Source of the DNA: Providencia sp.
GTDB taxonomy: Bacteria > Pseudomonadota > Gammaproteobacteria > Enterobacterales > Enterobacteriaceae
Assembly: GCF_003533305.1 (NCBI RefSeq)
Contig: NZ_DOEH01000006.1
Span: 1-64,000, forward strand
DNA: 64,000 nt
Direction of reading: 5' to 3'
The position numbers and the translations under genes are program-made. Below, one piece after another: positions 1-8,924 of the stretch. Under the pieces are notes generated by a model, which saw only the letters and a list, made by a program, of their open reading frames with translations, searched no databases and was not told where the DNA came from. The stretch's first letter is position 1. Each line of letters opens with the position of its first letter.

Positions 1-2
1 AA

Positions 3-89
3 TTGGTTAGAAAATCAGACAATGCCGTTGTGGACATTTCCCAATTAACGGGTTCAGTCGCGTTCTTTATTAGCAGTATCATTAATTAG
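3..89 (+). CDS. possible 3' end of an unidentified gene (partial)
   Basis: Reading frame 3 is open from the left edge to a TAG stop at 87-89, giving 28 residues with a hydrophobic end (FFISSIIN). It would overlap the holE stop codon tail to tail. I do not recognise the product, and 28 codons is too short to prove coding. It is listed only because it is the one open frame at the edge that runs up to holE. Confidence 0.2.
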   Translation: MVRKSDNAVVDISQLTGSVAFFISSIIN

Positions 90-310
90 TCTTGATTATA
101 TTCATACCCCTTGGGTAATCTCTTGCTCACTTCTCTGTAATGAACTAAACGCTCACGAAAGTACTCGCGCAAGTATTCGGGTTGTTGATTTTCAATTTCG
201 ATATCAATAACCGGCTTGCCGAGTCTTTCTTTATATGCGACTCCACTTGCAGCTAAATCGACATTTACTTTGTCTTTATCTTCTTTTGAGAGTTCTGCGA
301 GATTTTGCAT
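86..310 (-). CDS. holE: DNA polymerase III subunit theta
   Basis: HolE is the small theta subunit of the DNA polymerase III core; it binds and stabilises the epsilon proofreading subunit. The 74-residue product matches the family in length (E. coli 76 aa) and in its central signature: KDKVNVDLAASGVAYKERL at residues 12-30, then the QPEYLREYFRERL block at about 43-55. The start is an ATG at 310. It is a single-gene unit here. Confidence is high from direct recall of the E. coli protein; theta is typically restricted to enterobacteria, which fits the rest of the window. Confidence 0.93.
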   Translation of the reverse strand: MQNLAELSKEDKDKVNVDLAASGVAYKERLGKPVIDIEIENQQPEYLREYFRERLVHYREVSKRLPKGYEYNQD

Positions 311-546
311 GATGGTTTTCTATGGGGTGGAATGATCGGAGTATAGCATGGAGGGAAAATCACTGTGACGAACTGTGCCGAAATTGTGACACAAAAATGA
401 GAGGGGTGATGGGACGTGGTTGGGACGTTCAAGTTTAAATGTGATTGAACGACTTTAAACAACTTTGAATTACTTTATCTTCTTTGTGGCTTGTGAACAC
501 TGAAAGAGACTGTAATTAACTGATTATAAAGTATTAATTCTACGCT

Positions 547-591
547 CTTCTAAGCCGTAGGCCGCAGGTTCGAATCCTGCAGGGCGCACCA
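547..591 (+). tRNA. 3' fragment of tRNA-Arg(UCU), likely att-site remnant
   Basis: The sequence has an anticodon loop CTTCTAA (anticodon TCT), a 3' anticodon strand, a variable loop, a perfect T-arm (GCAGG, TTCGAAT, CCTGC), a 3' acceptor strand AGGGCGC, discriminator A and an encoded CCA. It matches the 3' half of enterobacterial tRNA-Arg(UCU). The 5' half is missing: the bases before the loop (ACGCT) do not pair with GCCGT on the 3' side, and no D-arm or 5' acceptor strand lies upstream. Such 3' halves are what tyrosine-recombinase islands duplicate at their attachment sites. No integrase lies within this window. Confidence 0.8.
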
Positions 592-1152
592 TTCAAAATC
601 AATCACTTATCTAATCTTCAAAAAAATCCATAAGTTAGTATTATTATTTCATTCCTAACCCACTCTTCATAAGCATTTTCTGTGCAACTTGAAAACATAT
701 CGTCTTTTGTTTTTCCTCTCTTAGAAAATTCATTTTTTATGATATAAGCCAATGATTAGAATAGCATTTAAGACTACTACTCATATTACTTTTGATAATA
801 CGGCTAACAACTTTATTATTTTTTTAGTTATTGATAACTTTAATAGTCTAGATAACTGCAATCACATCAATTTAGCTGATTTTTTCATTGGTTCCTTTAA
901 GTTTGCGGTTAATTTTATTTTTATTTTTGGGTGGGTAATATCTATTTTATAAGGTCGGCACTTGAGTGCTAACGAACTGAAAATATTGTACTATTTCTTA
1001 TGGTGTTAATTTTTGTTCTTATATTATGACTTATTGCCGTTTTAATTTAATTAACTATTCATGGATGTGAAATATCAAAAATATAGTTTTTTTATATTTT
1101 GTGAGCGTAAACTAAAAGGATAGTAAGCCTATAATTAAGATGGAGCTAAGAC
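592..1152. other. gene-poor AT-rich interval
   Basis: No convincing gene. A 66-codon frame at 752-952 on the plus strand has low-complexity composition (many N, F, I) and no good ribosome binding site. The last ~80 bases must contain the gss promoter and leader; a GGAG at about 1142 precedes the gss ATG. Confidence 0.5.
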
Positions 1153-3036
1153 ATGAATTTAATGATGAATGAACACGAGCATTTTGGATCATTACTTGGA
1201 TATGCCCCAGGGGGCGTACCAATATACTCATCAGATTATGATTCGCTATCTAAACTTGATAATAAGGAAGATATTTCTTTTCGAAGTTATATAGGCAATG
1301 AATACATGGGGTATAAATGGCAATGTGTTGAGTTTGCGCGTCGTTTTTTATATCTCAATTATGGTGTTGTTTTTACTGATGTAGGAATGGCATATGAAAT
1401 ATTTTCTTTACGCTTTTTGCGACGTGTAGTTGATGATGAACTTTTACCACTGAAAGCGTTTGTTAACGGTAGCCAAGTTAAACCTGTTGTAGGCGGATTA
1501 TTGATTTGGGCGGAGGGTGGGGAATTTCATAAAACAGGGCATATAGCCGTTATAACTCAAGTTTATGATGATAGAATTCGCATTGCAGAGCAAAATGTTA
1601 TTCATCATAAATTACCTATTGGGCAACAATGGACCCGAGAGTTACCTTTAGAAAATGATAAGGGTAGGTATACAGTTGTAGATACTTTTTCAGATACGAA
1701 TATTTTGGGTTGGATGATACAAACCGATAATGAAGAATATGCTTATACTGAGCCTTGCATTAATCCTGAACTGTTAAAACTTCATTTTGCTCAAATAGAT
1801 AATAGAATAGATTTTGGTCAAAAATGGTTGGATGAGTCCGATCCTATAGAAAGTAAATATATTCAAGCAAGGCATGGAAGTATACTTAACGGTGCTCTTC
1901 ATGAATATTTTACAATTTCGAATACCGCTGAAAGCAAATTGATACAAGCCACGAATGAAGTCCATCTTATGTATTTGCATGCAACAGAGAAAGTACTAAA
2001 GAGTGATGATTTACTTCAATTGTTTAATATTCCAAAGATACTTTGGCCGCGTATACGTCTATCTTGGAAGAATAGACGCCATGATATGATTACTGGCCGA
2101 TTAGATTTTTGTATGGATGAGCGAGGATTGAAGGTTTATGAATATAATGCGGATTCAGCTTCCTGCCATACTGAAGCTGGCCTAATAATTGATAAATGGG
2201 CAAAAGTCGCTGAGCTCAATGAAGGTTGGGATCCAAGTGCTTATTTAACTGAATTACTTTCTAGTACATGGAAACATTCTTCTGCTAAGCCCTTTATTCA
2301 CATTATGCAGGATGTTGATAGCGAAGAAGATTATCATTCTCAATATATGGCATATGCCATTACTGAAGCAGGTTTTGATTATAAAATTATTCATGGTTTG
2401 GATGAGTTAACTTGGAATGAGATAGGCCAAGTTGTTGATGGTGATGGTCGAGTATTGCAATGTGTATGGAAAACATGGGCATGGGAAACGGCTTTAGAGC
2501 AAATTCGACAAGAATATGAGGATGAGCACGAATATTCAATGTTGAAAATCCGTACTGGGCATTTAGAGCATAATGACGTTAGATTAGTTGATGTGCTATT
2601 AAAACCAGAAATTTGTGTTTTTGAGCCTTTATGGACAGTTATTCCAAGTAATAAAGCGATTTTACCTATTCTTTGGTCATTATTTCCTCATCACCCTTAT
2701 CTTTTAGAAACAAGTGTTGAAATTAGTGATGAACTACGTTCGAGTGGTTATGCAATAAAACCAATAGCTGGTCGTTGTGGGGATAATATAGATTTGGTTG
2801 GTGAAAGTGACAAAGTTTTAGATAAGACATCTGGGAATTTTGATAATCAAGAAAATATTTACCAACAATTATGGTGCTTGCCTAATGTGGCTGGTCGTTA
2901 TATTCAGGTTTGCACATTTACTGTTGGTGGTCATTATGGTGGAGCATGTTTACGGTCTGACCCATCATTAGTAATCAAAAAAGATAGTAATATGGAACCA
3001 TTGTGGATATTGGATGATAATGATTTTTTAAAATAG
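1153..3036 (+). CDS. gss: bifunctional glutathionylspermidine synthetase/amidase
   Basis: Gss ligates glutathione to spermidine with ATP and also hydrolyses the conjugate. At 627 aa it is close to the E. coli enzyme (619 aa) and similar over its whole length. The N-terminal CHAP-type amidase carries the catalytic Cys58 in KWQCVEFARRF, His130 in TGHIAVITQ and Glu146 in RIAEQN. The C-terminal ATP-grasp synthetase has the block YEYNADSASCHTEAG at 329-343 and KPIAGRCG near the end. The ATG at 1153 follows GGAG. It is monocistronic, with a strong terminator about 70 bases downstream. The cytosolic product is linked to polyamine/thiol redox homeostasis. Confidence 0.95.
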   Translation: MNLMMNEHEHFGSLLGYAPGGVPIYSSDYDSLSKLDNKEDISFRSYIGNEYMGYKWQCVEFARRFLYLNYGVVFTDVGMAYEIFSLRFLRRVVDDELLPLKAFVNGSQVKPVVGGLLIWAEGGEFHKTGHIAVITQVYDDRIRIAEQNVIHHKLPIGQQWTRELPLENDKGRYTVVDTFSDTNILGWMIQTDNEEYAYTEPCINPELLKLHFAQIDNRIDFGQKWLDESDPIESKYIQARHGSILNGALHEYFTISNTAESKLIQATNEVHLMYLHATEKVLKSDDLLQLFNIPKILWPRIRLSWKNRRHDMITGRLDFCMDERGLKVYEYNADSASCHTEAGLIIDKWAKVAELNEGWDPSAYLTELLSSTWKHSSAKPFIHIMQDVDSEEDYHSQYMAYAITEAGFDYKIIHGLDELTWNEIGQVVDGDGRVLQCVWKTWAWETALEQIRQEYEDEHEYSMLKIRTGHLEHNDVRLVDVLLKPEICVFEPLWTVIPSNKAILPILWSLFPHHPYLLETSVEISDELRSSGYAIKPIAGRCGDNIDLVGESDKVLDKTSGNFDNQENIYQQLWCLPNVAGRYIQVCTFTVGGHYGGACLRSDPSLVIKKDSNMEPLWILDDNDFLK

Positions 3037-3106
3037 CAATAATATTAGAAATAAAAACAGAACTATGAGTAATATTAATAAATATTAACTATTTCATTTT
3101 TTTTAG

Positions 3107-3133
3107 GCCATCAGAGTTTACTGGTGGCTTTTT
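3107..3133 (+). terminator. Rho-independent terminator of gss
   Basis: The 8-bp stem GCCATCAG / CTGGTGGC (one G.T pair) has a 6-nt loop and is followed by TTTTT, about 70 nt after the gss stop. Confidence 0.85.
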
Positions 3134-3377
3134 CATCTTTAGGTTGTAGTCAATTGAGTTGGATTTGTAAGATTCACTATTAAATTTTTATTTGCATTTA
3201 TTCTTGGTTATTAGTTTATTTATCTACATTTAACTAACCCAAAAGTTTCTCTAAAGCGACCATATCCTCATGTTTATTTCTTCATCATTCACCTTGTGTT
3301 ACTCTTCACAATACAGAGTATGTTGTATTAACTTACATTCTGCTTATTAATAATTTTATAACAGGATAAAATAAGCA

Positions 3378-4355
3378 ATGAACATTAGTCAGCTTAAAAG
3401 TTTTGTTGAGGTGGTCAGGAGTGATTTTAATATTACAAATGCCGCTGAAAAATTGTATACCTCTCAGCCAACAGTAAGTAAACAGCTTAAAATCCTAGAA
3501 GATGAACTAAACGTTTCTTTATTCAATAGAAAAAACAATAACTTATTATCACTTAGTCCGATTGGTGAACAAGTTCATCATGTTGCATGTGATATTCTAG
3601 CGCAGTTTGATAAAATCAAAAGTCTGGTTTCACATGATGACAGCACCATAAAACAAAATCTTCATATCGCGACTACACATACGCAAATCCGTTATAAATT
3701 ACCTAAAGTCATTGAGCGCTTTAATGCTCGCTACCCAAATGTTTCATTACATTTTCACCAAGGGGCTCCTGCTCAGTTGGCTGAAATGATTAATAATGGT
3801 GATGTGGATTTTGCGATCGCAACGGAATCGTTGCATCTCTATGATGATTTACTGACAATGCCTTGTTATCAGTGGTCTCGTAGTGCACTTGTTCCTCATG
3901 ATCATCCGCTGGCACAGCATGAGCAGTTAACTATTGAAGAATTGGCGAATTATCCCTTGATTACTTATGTATTTGGCTTTACGGGACGCTCGAAGCTGGA
4001 TCAAGTATTTTATCAAAATAATCTGACCCCAAATGTGGTATTAACTGCAGTTGATACAGAAATCATTAAGTTTTATGTGAAACGGGGACTTGGTGTCGGT
4101 ATTATTTCATCGGTTGCGTTTGATTCGCAAGAAGATAGTGATACGCTTCGCTGCATTAATATCAGTAATTTGGTCAAGCCAAGTTATACGCATATTTGCA
4201 TCAATCGGCATATGCATCTGAAAGATTACATGCTTGATTTTATTTCTTGTTATGCCCCTCATCTTGATTTGAATTATATTCACCAGCCAGCTCAGTGGTT
4301 ACCTGCAGATCAAAAATCGCGTGATCGGCTTTATTCTGCATTGCCTGAACTTTGA
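3378..4355 (+). CDS. CysB-family LysR transcriptional regulator
   Basis: A 325-aa LysR regulator of the CysB/Cbl branch. The N-terminal winged HTH (residues 1-60) contains LYTSQPTVSKQLKILEDEL, and the effector domain has the CysB-type ligand block IATTHTQIRYKLP at about 97-109, plus FAIATESLHLYDDL and TYVFGFTGRS. CysB itself is normally very conserved in enterobacteria, and this protein diverges noticeably, so a Cbl-like paralog is more likely than the master cysteine regulator. It faces the M20 amidohydrolase gene at 4473-5651 tail to tail. A role in sulfur or amidohydrolase-linked metabolism is inference only. Confidence 0.82.
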   Translation: MNISQLKSFVEVVRSDFNITNAAEKLYTSQPTVSKQLKILEDELNVSLFNRKNNNLLSLSPIGEQVHHVACDILAQFDKIKSLVSHDDSTIKQNLHIATTHTQIRYKLPKVIERFNARYPNVSLHFHQGAPAQLAEMINNGDVDFAIATESLHLYDDLLTMPCYQWSRSALVPHDHPLAQHEQLTIEELANYPLITYVFGFTGRSKLDQVFYQNNLTPNVVLTAVDTEIIKFYVKRGLGVGIISSVAFDSQEDSDTLRCINISNLVKPSYTHICINRHMHLKDYMLDFISCYAPHLDLNYIHQPAQWLPADQKSRDRLYSALPEL

Positions 4356-4416
4356 TAGCGTCTTGTTGTAGTCACTAAATAATATTCAATAGAATATATT
4401 ACATAAACAATATTGT

Positions 4417-4446
4417 AAAAAAACCCAGTAAGAATTGATTACTGGG
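4417..4446 (-). terminator. bidirectional terminator between convergent genes
   Basis: CCCAGTAA / TTACTGGG form a perfect 8-bp stem around a 7-nt loop. On the minus strand it is followed by seven T residues, so it serves the M20 gene best. On the plus strand CTTTGGTTTT follows, which could end the LysR transcript. Confidence 0.8.
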
Positions 4447-4472
4447 CTTTGGTTTTGCTGTGTGTTTTATTT

Positions 4473-5651
4473 TTAACGTGTGGCGATGTTGATAAAAATT
4501 TGAGCGCCAATTAATAGGCAGTCATCATCGACAAAATAGGGATTAGCGTGCAAATAGTTATTAATTCCTTTTGCTTTATTACCACTACCTAAAAAGTACA
4601 TTGCGCCTAATTTATCTTTAGTGGCATTAATCATATAGCTAAAGTCTTCACTTCCTGTCATTGGCTTACAGTTTGGCTCGATATTTTCAGTTGGTAAGAA
4701 TGAAGCCGCTGCATTATAAATTACCTTTACTGCTTGTGGATGGTTAATAACTGCGGGATAGCCGGAGGCTTCAAGTGTCGTTTTGAATCCGCCAGCTTCG
4801 CTACGAGCGACTATTTCGTTAAAACTTTCTTTTAAAACTTTATTCGTTTCTTCATCCATTGAGCGAATGGTTCCACGAGCTTGAACGTGGTCGGCCAATG
4901 CATTTGGGATGGTTCCGCCATTGATCATACCGCAGCCGAATACCGCAGGGCTAAATGGGTCCGTTTTTTTAGCGACGATATAATCCATGTAATCAATAAT
5001 GCGGGTCGTTTCACGGATAGCATCTAGCCCTTTATGTGGCGTGGAGCCATGGGCAGAAACACCGTGAACATCTAGCGTCCAGGCCGAGCCGTAAGAGGAC
5101 ATCACACCCGCATTAAAGCGAATGTATCCCGTATCAACGGCAGCATCATTGTGTAATCCATAGACTTCACTAACACCATCCATGCAGCCCATTTCGACCA
5201 TTTTGTCCGCGCCCGGTATTCGCATATCTTCTTCTGCCATTTGGAAGATAAAGCGGACGTTATGAGTGAGTTCAGTGGCATTTTGGCTGAGGTAGTTTGC
5301 CGCCGTTAGCGCTATAGTCATGTGGGTATCGTGACCACAATTGTGAGCACAACCTTCGTGTATTGAGCTGTGCTCATTGCCGGTGAGATCTGGCATTTCA
5401 AGGCCGTCTATATCGGTACGGTAAGCAATTAGCGGTTTTGCAGGGTCAACAACTAAGTCTGCGGTAAAACCGGTGTATCCTTCAAACTGGCGAATGGTAT
5501 AACCAAAACTATTCATCAGTTCACGGCAATATTCTGAGGTTTTATACTCTTGACCGGAGGGCTCAGGGATTTTATGTAAATCCTGACGTGTTTTTTTACT
5601 GAACGCTTCAAGCGCAAAAAGCTTGTCACTGATGTTATATTTATTTGTCAT
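4473..5651 (-). CDS. M20 family amidohydrolase (N-acyl amino acid/aminoacyl hydrolase type)
   Basis: A 392-aa zinc-type amidohydrolase of the M20D (hippurase, IAA-amino acid hydrolase) group, predicted cytosolic. Metal-site motifs are visible: YRTDIDGLEM at 77-86, NCGHDTH at 104-110 and the catalytic pair E140-E141 in QMAEEDM. A dimerisation-domain His lies in VHGVSAHGSTPH and a late ligand region in TGSEDFSY. The family releases amino acids from N-acyl or N-aryl conjugates; the substrate here is unknown. It has its own promoter region of about 650 nt, separate from the second M20 gene on the same strand, and converges with the CysB-like regulator. Confidence 0.85.
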   Translation of the reverse strand: MTNKYNISDKLFALEAFSKKTRQDLHKIPEPSGQEYKTSEYCRELMNSFGYTIRQFEGYTGFTADLVVDPAKPLIAYRTDIDGLEMPDLTGNEHSSIHEGCAHNCGHDTHMTIALTAANYLSQNATELTHNVRFIFQMAEEDMRIPGADKMVEMGCMDGVSEVYGLHNDAAVDTGYIRFNAGVMSSYGSAWTLDVHGVSAHGSTPHKGLDAIRETTRIIDYMDYIVAKKTDPFSPAVFGCGMINGGTIPNALADHVQARGTIRSMDEETNKVLKESFNEIVARSEAGGFKTTLEASGYPAVINHPQAVKVIYNAAASFLPTENIEPNCKPMTGSEDFSYMINATKDKLGAMYFLGSGNKAKGINNYLHANPYFVDDDCLLIGAQIFINIATR

Positions 5652-6258
5652 TACATTATACCTTGTGTACGGAAACCGGTTTGCATGTTGATAAAAATAT
5701 CCCTGATATAAGCGTGAGTATTAGCAAAGATAATGAATAGTTTTTGCGTAAACTCAATTTGCGCGCATTTTATTCTTACTAAAATATTTTGGCTTCCGAA
5801 ATCTAGAGGTTTCGGTAAGCGATAATTATATATTCTTATCTATAGGTAATAAATTATAGATAACATTGTAACTTTAAATTCAAAAAAGTGAGCGTGATGA
5901 AGATCTTGTTTGTATCATATCAGTATTGCATGGTGCATGAATAATTGTGATGTTCTGTTGAAAATAAATTAAGAAAACAGTTATGGGTTTAAATTTTAAT
6001 TATTTCAAATGGTTGCGTTTGTTTTGTTTCTTTTTATATCCTAAATGAATAATTTCATTATAGCTCTCATTAATATAGCTAAATAATATTGACTTTATTA
6101 AATGCTATTTTGAAATAATTTTTAGATATATTTCCTATCACTTTTTTAGATTATCTAATGAATTTTTTACTTTAATTTTGATTAAAGTAAAATTAATTCT
6201 AGCTATGATCATCTATTTATTACAAATTAAAATAGTGACCGAAGCGATTGATTAATCA
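5652..6258. other. AT-rich intergenic region between two M20 genes
   Basis: About 600 nt without a supported gene. It must hold the promoter of the minus-strand M20 gene ending at 4473. No sigma54 or MerR-type promoter pattern was seen. Confidence 0.4.
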
Positions 6259-6284
6259 ATACGCCACCATTTAAGGTGACGTAT
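6259..6284 (-). terminator. terminator-like hairpin after the M20/DUF3100 operon
   Basis: On the minus strand ATACGTCACC pairs with GGTGGCGTAT (10 bp, one T.G) around a 6-nt loop, 20 nt past the stop of the 441-aa M20 gene. The plus-strand version has a C.A mismatch, so the minus transcript is favoured. The following T tract is weak. Confidence 0.55.
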
Positions 6285-6303
6285 TCGGTGATATGCGTTG
6301 TAC

Positions 6304-7629
6304 TCAATTCTTAAATGAGCTGATAAAAGAGAGATATTCCTCTTTGCTCATGAGTGGGTTGTAGTCAGCAAGAAGCTCTTCTGCACCCGAAGCATCATCA
6401 AACAGTAGATCAATAATAGACATTGCCATCATTTGAGCTGGGCGGATGTAGGCCATATCATCATCAAAGACCACATAATCTTTGCCGTGTAAACCGCCAC
6501 GAATTGCGCCAATCCATGGGTGGCTAACAGGCATGATATGAGAAAGGTCTCCAGTATCTGTGCTGCCAGTCATGTGTTTTGCAATCCAGACGTTTTCGTT
6601 ACCAATCAGATTATTTGCATTTTGCTGTAACAGGTCATTCAGAATGGCATTGTTATACAGTGGCAGATAGCCCGGTAAATCCTTGACTTCTACCTCAGCT
6701 CCGACAGACATTGCCCCAGCTACTAACGCACGCGTAATACGCTCGTTGGCATCTATCATTGCAGGGACATTTGAGGCGCGGACATAACTTTCCATACGCA
6801 CATCACTGGGAACGACATTAACGAGGTCGCCGCCCTGAGTAATGATAGGATGAAAACGAATGTAATCTTTTTCCTGAAAGGTTTCACGGATAGCATTCAC
6901 ACCCATGATACCCATCATTGCGGCATTTAAAGCATTCACACCGATATGGGGCGCAGCGGCTGCGTGTGCTGGCTTACCTTTATAGTTGATTAGCTTGCCG
7001 ATAAAGCCATTAGTCGTGGTAGACATTTCGATAAAGCCGTTATCACGTTCCGGTTTGACGCTGGTTAAGTGAATTTGCATTGCCATATCGATATCATCAA
7101 ACTCCCCCAGAGAAATCAGCTCCGGCTTACCGCCGATATAAGTGATTTTTCCTTGTTCGATGAGCTTGCTACGATAAGCCAGTTCTACATATTCTTCAGC
7201 AGGCACGGCGAAAGGGACGACATCACCTGCCAGATATTCCATTGCACCAGAATTCACCAGCCCAATAGTCACCGCCATCATATTTGCAATTTGAGCATTA
7301 TGACCACAGCAATGCGCAGCACCCGTTAGGTCATCTGCATCTGGGTGCTCAGCACAGAGAATGGCATCCAATTCACCGATCACGGCAATACTACGTTTAC
7401 TGCCTTTGCCACCTTTAAGGCGCGCTTTGACACCTGTGAGTGCGAGTTGATTACGGTAACTAACACCTAAGGAATCAAATGCAGCTTCAACTTTTTTTGC
7501 TGTTTTCGTTTCTTTATAACCGAGTTCTGGCTCTGCCCAAATATCTTCTGCAAGTTTTTTAATGTCGACTTTATGGCTTGCAATTACTTCACAGACTTTG
7601 GCTTTCAGTTGGTCTTTAGTCATTTTCAT
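6304..7629 (-). CDS. M20 family amidohydrolase/peptidase, AbgB-like
   Basis: A 441-aa M20 metallohydrolase, longer than and distinct from its neighbour. Motifs are GELDAI at 85-90, CCGHNAQIANMM at 107-118 and AVPAEEYVE at 141-149 with the paired Glu145/Glu146, plus KPAHAAAAPHIGVNALNA in the dimerisation region. The CGHN form, where many M20D enzymes have CGHD, is typical of AbgB-like members. It is the last gene of a three-gene minus-strand operon behind two membrane-protein genes (18-nt gap), suggesting that the transported compound is its substrate. AbgB cleaves p-aminobenzoyl-glutamate in E. coli; that activity is not shown here. Confidence 0.82.
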   Translation of the reverse strand: MKMTKDQLKAKVCEVIASHKVDIKKLAEDIWAEPELGYKETKTAKKVEAAFDSLGVSYRNQLALTGVKARLKGGKGSKRSIAVIGELDAILCAEHPDADDLTGAAHCCGHNAQIANMMAVTIGLVNSGAMEYLAGDVVPFAVPAEEYVELAYRSKLIEQGKITYIGGKPELISLGEFDDIDMAMQIHLTSVKPERDNGFIEMSTTTNGFIGKLINYKGKPAHAAAAPHIGVNALNAAMMGIMGVNAIRETFQEKDYIRFHPIITQGGDLVNVVPSDVRMESYVRASNVPAMIDANERITRALVAGAMSVGAEVEVKDLPGYLPLYNNAILNDLLQQNANNLIGNENVWIAKHMTGSTDTGDLSHIMPVSHPWIGAIRGGLHGKDYVVFDDDMAYIRPAQMMAMSIIDLLFDDASGAEELLADYNPLMSKEEYLSFISSFKN

Positions 7630-7647
7630 GTTAAATGTTCCCCGTAA

Positions 7648-8124
7648 TTAGATAACGCCACTCCATGAGAGCGTTATCTGACCAATAAGTGCGGCGAATA
7701 TGAATGTCCCAGAGAACACAGCTAGTGATACCGGAATAATTCTCCAAGAGATGGCTTTGAACTTTTCAATATCTTTACCTAGAGAAAGACCCGCAAATGC
7801 CAGTACTGTCGTACTGATCACGGCAATAGAGACTTTACCCGTCATCGCAATCATTTCTTTATCATACGGAAATAGTGGTGAACATAGTCCAGCGGCAATC
7901 AGGGAAACCCAAAAAATAACCGGCAATTTACCTAACGGCGGAATTAGCGCAATGAGATAGGCCACAAAGGACATCGCACTTAACAACGCCATTGCGAGTA
8001 ATGTATCGCTGAAAACTTGTCCGAATGTACCGCGACCATAGAGGGATCCACCGATAGCATCACCCAGAGCTGTGAATATAGCGACTAAAACTAGGATTAC
8101 GGCAATTTCTGTCATCTTTTTCAT
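7648..8124 (-). CDS. small polytopic membrane protein, partner of the upstream DUF3100-like protein
   Basis: A 158-aa protein with four or five hydrophobic spans and almost no soluble part; GKLPVIFWVSLIAAGLCSPL lies mid-protein. It starts 2 nt after the upstream gene ends, with AGGAAAG ahead of the ATG inside that gene's tail, so the two are translationally coupled. I do not recognise a named family with certainty. The layout, a 265-aa plus a 158-aa membrane protein followed by an amidohydrolase, looks like a two-subunit transporter. Confidence 0.7.
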   Translation of the reverse strand: MKKMTEIAVILVLVAIFTALGDAIGGSLYGRGTFGQVFSDTLLAMALLSAMSFVAYLIALIPPLGKLPVIFWVSLIAAGLCSPLFPYDKEMIAMTGKVSIAVISTTVLAFAGLSLGKDIEKFKAISWRIIPVSLAVFSGTFIFAALIGQITLSWSGVI

Positions 8125-8126
8125 TA

Positions 8127-8924
8127 TTAACTTTCCTTATTGGTATTCGTAGCAGCCATTGCACTTTTTCTTTTAAATTTGTTGTATAGGAAAGAAGCAA
8201 ATGGTAAGGAAAAGAATATGTAGACGTACAGACCTAATACCGAGGACATCAGGTTAGCTGAAGAGGAAAATGCCTGAATTTCTGAAGCTTGATTAGGATA
8301 AAGTTCGAGTAGTGGTGCTACTGCTGCGGCTAACATTGATCCACTTCCGACACCGGCACCCATTGCTAAAGCGAGCGGGCTGAGGATATCAAGACCGGCA
8401 ATTACACTAGCCAAGATTCCCATCCAGACAGCACCAAATAATGTACCGCAGATATACATTGCCATCACACCTCGGCCTTCTGGCGAATCTAATCCATACT
8501 TAGCTTCAATAATGGCGATATTCGGTTCACGGCCAACAGAGTATGTGGCTCCGACAGCCTCGCGGCCCATGCCAAGCATAATTGCAAGTGGCAGACCCAT
8601 AATAATGGTACCGATAAAGTGACCGACTTCTTGCAAAATTAATGCGCCGCCAGCTTGAATGATTTTTTCCCAAGAAGCCCCAACAGAAGTACTTAATTTA
8701 GCGATCAAGATAACCAATGCAACACTCATTATTGAGGTTGCATGTGCCATATTTTTTTCGTTGAGGATTTTAAATTTTGGAAAGCTAATAATACCACCCA
8801 TCAGCATGGAATAAAGCATCGGGAAAAACATAACTAAACCGAGTTTAATTTGCCCTATAGCTTCTGCAAGGAGAATGATAAATAAGCCAACCAAAAGCAA
8901 CTTACTATCTTTTAATATACCCAT
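8127..8924 (-). CDS. DUF3100-like membrane protein (putative transporter subunit)
   Basis: A 265-aa integral membrane protein with about seven hydrophobic segments. Conserved-looking loops are EVGHFIGTIIMGLPLAIMLG and REAVGATYSVGREPNIAII, then a glycine-rich MGAGVGSGSML region. I recall this as the DUF3100 family seen beside M20 peptidases, but that name is from memory. It is the first gene of the operon (AAGGT six nt before the ATG). A role in uptake or export of the M20 substrate is inferred from context only. Confidence 0.7.
   Translation of the reverse strand: MGILKDSKLLLVGLFIILLAEAIGQIKLGLVMFFPMLYSMLMGGIISFPKFKILNEKNMAHATSIMSVALVILIAKLSTSVGASWEKIIQAGGALILQEVGHFIGTIIMGLPLAIMLGMGREAVGATYSVGREPNIAIIEAKYGLDSPEGRGVMAMYICGTLFGAVWMGILASVIAGLDILSPLALAMGAGVGSGSMLAAAVAPLLELYPNQASEIQAFSSSANLMSSVLGLYVYIFFSLPFASFLYNKFKRKSAMAATNTNKES

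Noticed and set aside
752..952. 66-codon plus-strand open frame between the tRNA fragment and gss
   Set aside because: Low-complexity composition, weak ribosome binding site and no family likeness; random in AT-rich DNA.
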